DNA of 52,889 bases from Chloroflexota bacterium (lineage in GTDB: Bacteria > Chloroflexota > Anaerolineae > Aggregatilineales > UBA2796), in contig JAGHYP010000001.1 of the NCBI GenBank assembly GCA_017743585.1, positions 1 to 52,889 on the forward strand, in the 5' to 3' direction. Position numbers and translations under genes: made by a program. The notes under the pieces were generated by a model, which was not told where the DNA came from, did not search any database, and saw nothing but the letters and a program-made list of their open reading frames with translations. Below, in pieces: positions 7,112 to 13,913 of this stretch; positions within the stretch are counted from its first letter, which is position 1; each line of letters opens with the position of its first letter.

Positions 7112-8512
7112 CTAAAAATCAGTGACGTTGCCTTGTTTGGCCTGAATGTCAATGAACTGCGTCAGGTCTTTGCGGAAATAGAGCGAGATTTTGCCCGTTG
7201 GCCCGTTGCGATGCTTGGCCACGATCACTTCGGCTTGGTTTGGATACTCTGTGTTCGGATTGTACAGCTCATCGCGGTATAAGAAGATCACGACGTCGCT
7301 ATCCTGCTCGATGCTGCCTGATTCGCGCAGGTCAGAGAGCTGCGGGCGCTTGTCAGCGCGCTGCTCAACGGCGCGCGAGAGCTGCGCCGCGGCTAAGACA
7401 GGCACCTTCAGCTCGCGCGCCATCTCTTTCAGGCTGCGCGAGATGTAGCTGATCTCTTGCACGCGGTTAGTATCCGCGCGCGCGATGCCGCTCGAGAGCA
7501 GTTGCAGGTAATCCACTATCACAAGGTCAAGGCCGCTCTCTTTCTTCAGGCGACGGCAGCGCGCGCGCACCTGCTGCACGCTGATGCCCGGCGTATCGTC
7601 AATGAAGATTGCGAGCCGATTCAGGCGGCTGGTCGCCTCGACAAGACGGTCCCACTCATGATCTTCCAGTTTGCCGTCGCGCAAGCGCTGCAAATTGATG
7701 CCTGTCTCGATGCTGTAGAGCCGCTGCACCAGCTGCTCGTTATCCATCTCGAGGCTGAAGAAAGCGCAGCGCACATTGGCAGAGCGCGCGGCGTTGAGCA
7801 TCACGCTGAGCAAAAAACTGGTCTTGCCGACTCCCGGACGCGCCGCCACGATGATCAGGTCGGATTTTTGCAGGCCGCCCAAGAGCTTATCGAGGTCGGC
7901 GAAGCGCGTCGGCACGCCGAGAAGCTCCTGCCGATTGAGATAGAGCTCCTCAAGGCGGCGATAGTAGTTATTGACCGCCTGCTCGATTGGAATGATCTCT
8001 TGCCGAAAGCTTTCGTCAGTGACTGAGAAGAGCGCTACCTCAGCTGCGCTGATTGCCTCCTGCAGATCGCGGGCTTCATCGCGCGCGATATCGGCGATTT
8101 TGCCAGCGGCTTCCATCAAGCGCCGGCGAACAGCAGCGCGCCGCACGACCTGCGCGTATGTCTCAGCGTGGAGATAGGTCGGCGTGTTATTGGCCAGCTG
8201 TGCCACGTATACGCTGCCGCCGACATCTTCCAAGCGCCTGCGCCGCCGCAATTCCTCAGTGACGGTCAGCAGGTCTATGTTGTCGTTGCGCTCGGAGAGC
8301 GCCAGCATCGCTTCCCAAATCCAGCGATGCTTCAGCTCGTAAAAGTCCTCAGGCCGCACGATGCTGCTCAGCTCGAGCAGCACCTTCGGATGGAACAGGA
8401 CAGCGCCGAGCACAGCCTCTTCTGCTTCTATCGAGTGCGGCATGAGGCGCGCGGGCACTTTTTGCGCCCGCTCAGGCCCTTGTGAGGCGCTCGGCGCAGG
8501 CTGGTTGCTCAT
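7112..8512 (-). CDS. dnaB: Replicative DNA helicase DnaB
   Basis: About 466 residues, normal for DnaB. The N-terminal domain begins at MPHSIEAEEAVLGAVLF (around residue 24). The RecA-like motor has Walker A ARPGVGKTS (from about residue 224), Walker B with LVIVDYLQLL and the C-terminal DLRESGSIEQDSDVV segment with conserved R/Q motifs. It forms the hexameric 5'-3' helicase at the replication fork. I preferred the ATG at 8512 to the TTG at 8524 that begins the longer ORF. No intein or insertion is seen. It sits between a DUF151 nuclease and the DnaD-like gene on the same strand. Confidence 0.97.
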   Translation of the reverse strand: MSNQPAPSASQGPERAQKVPARLMPHSIEAEEAVLGAVLFHPKVLLELSSIVRPEDFYELKHRWIWEAMLALSERNDNIDLLTVTEELRRRRRLEDVGGSVYVAQLANNTPTYLHAETYAQVVRRAAVRRRLMEAAGKIADIARDEARDLQEAISAAEVALFSVTDESFRQEIIPIEQAVNNYYRRLEELYLNRQELLGVPTRFADLDKLLGGLQKSDLIIVAARPGVGKTSFLLSVMLNAARSANVRCAFFSLEMDNEQLVQRLYSIETGINLQRLRDGKLEDHEWDRLVEATSRLNRLAIFIDDTPGISVQQVRARCRRLKKESGLDLVIVDYLQLLSSGIARADTNRVQEISYISRSLKEMARELKVPVLAAAQLSRAVEQRADKRPQLSDLRESGSIEQDSDVVIFLYRDELYNPNTEYPNQAEVIVAKHRNGPTGKISLYFRKDLTQFIDIQAKQGNVTDF

Positions 8513-8581
8513 AGCCGTGCTCAAGCCGCAGCAGAGCAGCTCGTCCGCCCGCTCTGGCCAGTGTGCGCTGTCGCCGCCTGT

Positions 8582-9121
8582 CTATTCTTTCTCAGGCTCA
8601 TCGTCGTCGAAGGGAAGTGTATCGACGAAGCTCTTGAAGATGTCCAGCCTCTCGTCATCCCCTGCGATCTCCGTCGCTGACGACGTGCTTGGGTCGCTCT
8701 CGATCTCCTGCTCGGGCAGGATCGCGGCGCGCTCCATGACTGCCTCGTGGACGTAGATCGGCGCGCGCACGCGCACTGCCAGCGCAATGGCATCGCTTGG
8801 ACGCGCGTCCACATCAATCAGACGACCGTTGACGTCCATCACAATGCGCGCGTAGTAGACGTCGTCGCGCAGATCGTTGATGAAGATGTACTCGACTCGC
8901 GCGCCGAGCGTGCTGATCAGCGATTTGAGCAGATCGTGCGTCAGCGGGCGCGGCGAGACTTGCCCTTGCAACTCTGCTGTGATAGCATCCGATTCGCACG
9001 GTCCGATCCAGATCGTCAGGTAGCGCTCTTGCGCAGTATCCTTCAGGACGACCAGCCGATGTGGGGACATCAGGCTGACGCGAATGCTATCAATTGTCAC
9101 TTCGACCATATCGTTGTCCAT
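8582..9121 (-). CDS. Bifunctional nuclease family protein (DUF151)
   Basis: 179 residues from the ATG at 9121, which has GAGGTG six bases upstream; the frame is open further (to 9286), but that stretch contains the promoter and is not conserved-looking. The DUF151/BFN core is evident: VEVTIDSIRVSL, LTIWIGPCESDAI, RPLTHDLLKSLI, the YYARI segment and DVDARPSDAIALAVR, which is the family signature. An acidic, low-complexity tail of about 40 residues follows. Plant and mycobacterial relatives show RNase/DNase activity, but function in bacteria is poorly defined. It precedes dnaB on the same strand. Confidence 0.88.
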   Translation of the reverse strand: MDNDMVEVTIDSIRVSLMSPHRLVVLKDTAQERYLTIWIGPCESDAITAELQGQVSPRPLTHDLLKSLISTLGARVEYIFINDLRDDVYYARIVMDVNGRLIDVDARPSDAIALAVRVRAPIYVHEAVMERAAILPEQEIESDPSTSSATEIAGDDERLDIFKSFVDTLPFDDDEPEKE

Positions 9122-9192
9122 GCGCCACCTCGAATCCAGTTGTGCTTGCGCACAGCTCACGGGATAAGCATAATCTTCGAGCGATATCCAAC

Positions 9193-9198
9193 AGTATA
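9193..9198 (-). promoter_or_regulatory. Candidate -10 box for the DUF151 gene
   Basis: TATACT on the minus strand, 72 bases before the ATG at 9121. Upstream is a T-run with TTTTTG about 16 bp away, so the -35 is weak. It would also drive dnaB and the DnaD-like gene unless they have their own promoter; the 69-bp gap before dnaB shows none. Confidence 0.4.
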
Positions 9199-9309
9199 AC
9201 ACATCTTGGCGCAACAAAAAACTGAGCGCAATGGCATCCTCGCCAAAATTGAGCATATTTTCCCCGAGACGAGCGCGTTCTCTCAAGCCTTGGCATCTAG
9301 GATAGGCTT

Positions 9310-10920
9310 ATGGACATCCTCGAATCGAAGCTCGATGTAGGCTCGGAGACCTTTCGCGCGAATGCGGCGCACAATCGCGCCCTTGCGCAGGAGCTACGCG
9401 AGCGCCTAGCGCTGGTGCGGCAAGGCGGTGGCGAGCGCGCGCGCAGGCGCCACGCTGAGCAGGGCAAGCTCTTCGTGCGTGAGCGCATCGATCGCCTGCT
9501 GGACGAGGGCAGCCCCTTTTTGGAGCTCTCGCCGTTGGCGGCGTGGGATATGTACGATAACGAGGCGCCTTGCGCGGGCATTGTGACGGGCATCGGGCGC
9601 GTGGCAGGGCGCGAGTGCCTGATCATCGCAAATGACGCAACGGTTAAAGGCGGCGCGTATTACCCGATGACGGTCAAAAAGCATTTGCGCGCGCAGCAGA
9701 TCGCGGAAGAGAATCGCCTGCCATGCCTATATCTGGTGGATAGCGGCGGCGCCTTCCTGCCGATGCAAGATGAAGTCTTCCCCGATGCCAATCACTTCGG
9801 GCGCATTTTCTACAATCAGGCGCGCATGAGCGCGCTGGGCATTCCGCAAATCGCAGTGGTCATGGGCAGCTGCACTGCTGGCGGGGCGTATATCCCTGCC
9901 ATGAGCGATGAGACGATCATTGTCAAGGGCACTGGCACGATCTTTCTGGGCGGCCCGCCGTTGGTGAAGGCTGCCACTGGCGCGGATATCTCGGCTGAGG
10001 AGCTGGGCGGCGCCGATGTACATACGCGGCGCTCGGGCGTCGCCGATCATTACGCAGTGGATGAAGAAGACGCGCTGATGCAGTGCCGCAACATCGTGGC
10101 AACGCTCAACACGCGCAAGCAGGTCACGCTCGATGTGGCGCCGCCGCAACCGCCGCGCTACGATCCCGAAGAAATTTACGGCATTCTGCCGCGCACATTC
10201 CGCGAGACCTACGACGTGCGCGAGCTGATCGCCCGAGTCGTAGATGGCAGCCAGTTCCGCGAGTTCAAAGCGCGCTACGGCGAGACGCTGGTCTGTGGTT
10301 TTGCGCGCATCGAAGGCTACTTGATCGGCATTCTGGCGAATAACGGCGTGCTGTTCAGCGAGTCGGCGCTGAAAGGCACGCATTTCATCGAGCTGTGCGC
10401 AGCGCGCGGCATTCCACTGCTCTTTTTGCAGAACATCACAGGCTTCATGGTCGGGCAAGAGTATGAGGCAGGTGGGATCGCCAAAGACGGCGCGAAGATG
10501 GTGCATGCGGTCGCCAATGCGCGCGTGCCTAAGATCACAGTGATCGTCGGCGGCTCGTTCGGCGCGGGCAACTACGCCATGTGCGGGCGCGCTTTCGCGC
10601 CGCGCTTCTTGTTCACATATCCGAACGCGCGCATCAGCGTGATGGGCGGCGAGCAAGCGGCAAACGTCCTGCTGACCATCAAGATGGATCAGCTGGCGCG
10701 CAGCGGCGAGCCACCGCTCACGCCCGAGCAGCAGGCTGCCTTCAAAGCGCCAATCCTAGAGAAGTACGAGCGCGAAGGCAATCCTTATTATGCCACAGCG
10801 CGCCTGTGGGACGATGGAATCATCGATCCGCCTCAGACGCGCCGCGTGGTCGCGCTCGCGCTCTCAGCTTGCCTGAACGCGCCGATCGAGACGACTTCGT
10901 ATGGCGTCTTCCGCATGTGA
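9310..10920 (+). CDS. Acyl-CoA carboxylase carboxyltransferase (beta) subunit, methylcrotonyl-CoA type
   Basis: 536 residues with two crotonase-like carboxyltransferase halves. The N-terminal signature follows the methylcrotonyl-/geranyl-CoA carboxylase beta pattern: KLFVRERIDRLLD, ATVKGGAYYPMTVKKHLRAQ, YLVDSGGAFLPMQDEVFPD and GSCTAGGAYIPAMSDE. The C-terminal half has GVLFSESALKGTHFIELC and the oxyanion-type loop GGSFGAGNYAMCGRAF. It transfers CO2 from carboxybiotin to an acyl-CoA, in leucine breakdown if it is a true MCC. Start ATG at 9310 with AGGA eight bases upstream. No biotin carboxylase gene is adjacent; an orphan biotin carrier sits about 28 kb away. The substrate could also be another acyl-CoA. 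Confidence 0.92.
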   Translation: MDILESKLDVGSETFRANAAHNRALAQELRERLALVRQGGGERARRRHAEQGKLFVRERIDRLLDEGSPFLELSPLAAWDMYDNEAPCAGIVTGIGRVAGRECLIIANDATVKGGAYYPMTVKKHLRAQQIAEENRLPCLYLVDSGGAFLPMQDEVFPDANHFGRIFYNQARMSALGIPQIAVVMGSCTAGGAYIPAMSDETIIVKGTGTIFLGGPPLVKAATGADISAEELGGADVHTRRSGVADHYAVDEEDALMQCRNIVATLNTRKQVTLDVAPPQPPRYDPEEIYGILPRTFRETYDVRELIARVVDGSQFREFKARYGETLVCGFARIEGYLIGILANNGVLFSESALKGTHFIELCAARGIPLLFLQNITGFMVGQEYEAGGIAKDGAKMVHAVANARVPKITVIVGGSFGAGNYAMCGRAFAPRFLFTYPNARISVMGGEQAANVLLTIKMDQLARSGEPPLTPEQQAAFKAPILEKYEREGNPYYATARLWDDGIIDPPQTRRVVALALSACLNAPIETTSYGVFRM

Positions 10921-10929
10921 TTCGCGCAT

Positions 10930-11235
10930 ATGTTCATCGGCATCTGTGTGATTGAGCTTCATTTGCCAGGCGTGGCTTCGCTGAAGGAGAAGCGCGGCAT
11001 TTTGAAGGCTCTCTTGGCGCGATTGCATCGCGAGTTCAACGTGAGCGCCGCCGAAGTTGCCTTGCACGACGTCTGGCAATCGGCGAGCATCGCGCTCGCC
11101 ACAGTCAGCACCAGCGCGGCGCACGCCAATAATCTGCTTGAGAATGCGCTTGGCTGGCTCGAACACAACCGCCCTGACCTAGATATGGTAGCCCACAGCA
11201 TTGAGATCGTGCCGTTTGGCACGCCATCGAGCTGA
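10930..11235 (+). CDS. YlxP-like protein (DUF503)
   Basis: 101 residues matching the small DUF503/YlxP family: FIGICVIELHLPGVASLKEKR at the start, then NVSAAEVALHDVWQSASIALA and a C-terminal amphipathic helix ending near VPFGTPSS. Members form a small ferredoxin-like fold and are often found beside rbfA/infB; their function is unknown. Here it follows the carboxyltransferase after nine bases, so it is probably on the same transcript, which is not its usual neighbourhood. No strong Shine-Dalgarno is visible. Confidence 0.85.
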   Translation: MFIGICVIELHLPGVASLKEKRGILKALLARLHREFNVSAAEVALHDVWQSASIALATVSTSAAHANNLLENALGWLEHNRPDLDMVAHSIEIVPFGTPSS

Positions 11236-11269
11236 AACGTACGTCGAAGTGGTCTAGGAGCGCGACCAA

Positions 11270-11650
11270 ATGCCTATCACACAGACGCTTGAGGCGCACG
11301 GGCGCATCTTGCGCATCGTCCTCTCCGATCCATGGACAGTGAAAGAGATGTTGGCTGCTTTCAAAGAGACGGAGCGCTACCTCGACGCCGCTACCAAGCC
11401 GCTCCACTTGCTTGTGGACATGAAAAGCGCTGTGCAAACTGTGCCTGGCGCGATACGCGCCCGCGAGGCGCCGGTCCTGCGCCATCCAATGGGCGGCGAG
11501 GTCGCGATCTTCGGCGCGAGCCTCGCAGGGCGCATCTTAGTGGAAGCTGTGCTGAAACTAGCCCGCTTCCAGCGCGCGCACTTCTTTCAAACAGAGTCAG
11601 AAGCGCAAGCCTATCTCAATAAGCTGATTGCCCAAGAGGCAAACGCCTAG
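11270..11650 (+). CDS. Hypothetical protein, 126 aa, STAS/SpoIIAA-like pattern
   Basis: A compact alpha/beta protein. The pattern RILRIVLSDPWTVKEMLAA followed by LHLLVDMKSAVQTVPGA and EVAIFGASLAGRILVEAV fits the SpoIIAA-like/STAS-like fold seen in many small bacterial proteins, but similarity is at the level of pattern only. A clear AGGAG lies nine bases before the ATG. It follows the YlxP-like gene by 34 bp and its stop overlaps that of the convergent GT9 gene (CTAG). No catalytic residues are recognised. Confidence 0.7.
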   Translation: MPITQTLEAHGRILRIVLSDPWTVKEMLAAFKETERYLDAATKPLHLLVDMKSAVQTVPGAIRAREAPVLRHPMGGEVAIFGASLAGRILVEAVLKLARFQRAHFFQTESEAQAYLNKLIAQEANA

Positions 11651-12681
11651 CACAGCGCGCAGGCGACCGCGAAGGCCTCATCAACACTCACGCCGTCTCG
11701 CGCCCAATCGAACGCTCGCGGCGCGCCGCCTGCCACGCCGCCTTGTGGCAGCGCCACAGGCCGCCAAGCGTAGCGCGCCTGAGTCGGCGGCGTGAATGGC
11801 GCATAGCGGCGCGGATCGCTTGGGCCGAAGATCATCAGCACTTTGGCGCCGGCGGCTGCCGCCAAATGCCCCACGCCGCTATCGTTGCCGATGTAGAGCG
11901 CGGCGCGAGCGGCAAGCGCTGCTATCTCGGTCAGCGAGAAGCGCTCTGACCAATCGTGGCAAGGCCTTGTGAGCGCCGCTTTGAAGCGCGCAACAGCCTC
12001 TCGGTCGCTGGCGGCGCCGATCACAGCGATCTGAGCGCTCAGCCGATCCGCAAGGCGCTCGGCGAGCGCTGCAAAGTTCTCGGCCGCCCAGCGCTTCTCG
12101 ATCATGCGCATCCCGACATTCACCCCGCCGCCCGGATGCACCATCAGGTAGCCGCCGTGCGCCAAACGCGCCTCGTGCAAGACCTGCTCAGCCCGCGCAG
12201 AGGCCTGCGCCGTCGGCGGCACGAATGCCCACAGACCGTCGGTCGGTATGTTGAGCAGGCGCGCCAAATCCAGATAGATTTCCGCCTCATGGCGCACGAT
12301 CTCAGGGCGAGTGGTCGCTCTATGTGTGTAAGCGAAGCCGCGCCCGTTGCTATCCAGACCGACTCGCATCGGAATGCCTGCCAAGAGCGCGGCGAGGCTA
12401 TACCAGCGCGAGCGATCTGGCACGAAGATCGCATCGGCGCGCAGACGACGTAATTGGCGCACGAAGCTGAGCAATCGGCGCGGCGCAGCGGGGTTGGCTG
12501 TGTCGCCAACTTCGAGCACAGCGTTCAAGTGTGGATGTTCGCGCAGCACAGGGGCGATAGAGGCGTTGACCAGCCAAGTGATGTGCGCATCGGGAAAGGC
12601 GCGGCGCAGCGCAGCCAAGAGCGGCGTGGCGAAGACGACATCCCCGATGCAACACGGCTTGACGAGCAGAATGCGTCTCAT
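11647..12681 (-). CDS. Glycosyltransferase family 9 (heptosyltransferase-like)
   Basis: 344 residues with the GT-B fold of family 9. The N-terminal signature is ILLVKPCCIGDVVFATPLLAAL with HITWLV following; the C-terminal donor domain has VHPGGGVNVGMRMIEKRW and the diagnostic YIGNDSGVGHLAAAAGAKVL (residues about 263-282) and FGPSDPRRYAP. Family 9 enzymes transfer heptose-type sugars to lipid A core in Gram-negatives; Chloroflexota usually lack LPS, so here it more likely acts on another cell-surface glycan. The start overlaps the stop of the KARI-like gene (ATGA), indicating a two-gene operon. Confidence 0.88.
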   Translation of the reverse strand: MRRILLVKPCCIGDVVFATPLLAALRRAFPDAHITWLVNASIAPVLREHPHLNAVLEVGDTANPAAPRRLLSFVRQLRRLRADAIFVPDRSRWYSLAALLAGIPMRVGLDSNGRGFAYTHRATTRPEIVRHEAEIYLDLARLLNIPTDGLWAFVPPTAQASARAEQVLHEARLAHGGYLMVHPGGGVNVGMRMIEKRWAAENFAALAERLADRLSAQIAVIGAASDREAVARFKAALTRPCHDWSERFSLTEIAALAARAALYIGNDSGVGHLAAAAGAKVLMIFGPSDPRRYAPFTPPTQARYAWRPVALPQGGVAGGAPRAFDWARDGVSVDEAFAVACALC

Positions 12682-13679
12682 GCATCCTTTCGCGCTGCCG
12701 AGTCGCGCATTTGGCGCGCGCGCGCCTCATGCTGCCACAACGTCAGAGCGGCGCGTTTATTGCGCAGCGCGGCAAGGCGCGGCGCGCCGTTCGCAAACTC
12801 CGACGCCCATTCGTGCGCAAACTTGCCGCGCCGAATTTCCTCTAGGGTGTTCTCCAAGACGTGGACGAGCTTCGAGTCCGCGAAGCGCTCGATGCGCGAG
12901 AGCAAGGCGTACTGCGCTATCTGCGAGCTGCGGGCGAGCGCATTCAGCAAGCCATGCTGCGCGCCCTCGCTCAGAAAGCGCGCCAGCTCGCCTGAGAGAT
13001 ACAGCTCTAGCAAGCTCGCCTCAGGCGGATAGCCCTCGCGGATGAGCAGCTCTGCGGCGACCGTTATCAGATGGTGCAAAGATGGCAACAGGGTCTGCTG
13101 TGTGAACAAGCGCAGCTCTGCCTCTTGCTGGGCGGTCACTTCGAGGGCGCCGCTGCGCAGCGCGCCGAGCGCTCGCGCAAGGGCCAGAGCGCGCTGCCAT
13201 GCCTTGCCGCTCGAATCTTGCTCAACGGCGATGAAACTCGGCGCGCTTGTGCCAACTTGATAGGCTTGGCGCAGCGCTGCGCCGTTGCCGCGCGGCGCGA
13301 TCAGCACGGCGTCCACGAATGGCGGCGGCTCGATGAAGCCGAAGGCGAGGCAGTAGCCTGAGAGGAAGATCAGCGTATCGCCAACGTGCAAGGCAGGCGC
13401 CACGCGCTCAAAATACAGAGATGGCAAGCTTTCATCAGGCTCAGCCAGGATGATCAGCGGGCTGCGCAGTGCAGCATCAGCAGCGGACATTGTTTCGAAG
13501 CCCGCCATGCGCGCTGCATCGGCTTGGCGGCTATCGTCGCTACCGATGATGACCGTCAAGCCGCTCTCGCGCAGATTGTGCGCTGCTGCGCTGCCCAGCT
13601 CGCCATAGCCGAGCAGCGCAACTGCTGAGCCTGCTATCGCGTTTGGATCGGCATCCGCTTCTGTGAAAAAAGCGGGCAC
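12678..13679 (-). CDS. Ketol-acid-reductoisomerase-like protein lacking catalytic residues
   Basis: 333 residues that follow class I KARI (IlvC) end to end. There is a Rossmann loop LLGYGELGSAAAHNL (22-36), the segment DTLIFLSGYCLAFGFIEPP (101-119) and VDAVLIAPRGNGAALRQAY (122-140). Then come AVEQDSSGKA and the knotted helical domain (EGYPPEASLLELYLSGELA, 215-233). Key residues differ: the catalytic His of the HGF motif is Ser107; the metal-binding Asp and Glu of the DLFGE motif are Arg190 and Gln194; of the later pair one Glu stays (E225) and the other is Ser229. Isoleucine/valine synthesis by this protein is therefore unlikely; a cofactor-binding or altered reductase role is possible. GTG start with GAGG upstream; overlaps a GT9 gene. 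Confidence 0.8.
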   Translation of the reverse strand: MPAFFTEADADPNAIAGSAVALLGYGELGSAAAHNLRESGLTVIIGSDDSRQADAARMAGFETMSAADAALRSPLIILAEPDESLPSLYFERVAPALHVGDTLIFLSGYCLAFGFIEPPPFVDAVLIAPRGNGAALRQAYQVGTSAPSFIAVEQDSSGKAWQRALALARALGALRSGALEVTAQQEAELRLFTQQTLLPSLHHLITVAAELLIREGYPPEASLLELYLSGELARFLSEGAQHGLLNALARSSQIAQYALLSRIERFADSKLVHVLENTLEEIRRGKFAHEWASEFANGAPRLAALRNKRAALTLWQHEARARQMRDSAARKDA

Positions 13680-13783
13680 AGCGGACTATCCTCTAGCGGC
13701 ACGCCAGCGCCAAAGGGCTCGGCTCGCTCACCTATACGTCATTGTGGAGGCCGCAGCGCCCAGCGCTTCACGATATCTCTCCC

Positions 13784-13811
13784 TTGAAACCGCTCGCTCG
13801 TGCGCTATATT
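13784..13811 (+). promoter_or_regulatory. Sigma70-type promoter of the GT-C membrane protein gene
   Basis: TTGAAA (13784-13789), 16-bp spacer ending TGCGC, TATATT (13806-13811). The predicted start near 13818 places the apparent upstream Met codon at 13800 outside the transcript and supports the ATG at 13914. Confidence 0.75.
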
Positions 13812-13913
13812 GTATCGCCATCGCCGCAGAAACGGGCAGCCAATTGTCAAAATTCGCTAACCCTTTGGAAAAGATACTCCACACTTTGGCTGCGCTCCAG
13901 AGGACAGTCAAGC

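Noticed and set aside
9727..10656. Long minus-strand ORF (309 codons) opposite the carboxyltransferase gene
   Set aside because: It lies wholly antisense to a clearly conserved gene and owes its length to the high-GC codon pattern; low-complexity His/Arg/Ala composition, no start signal.
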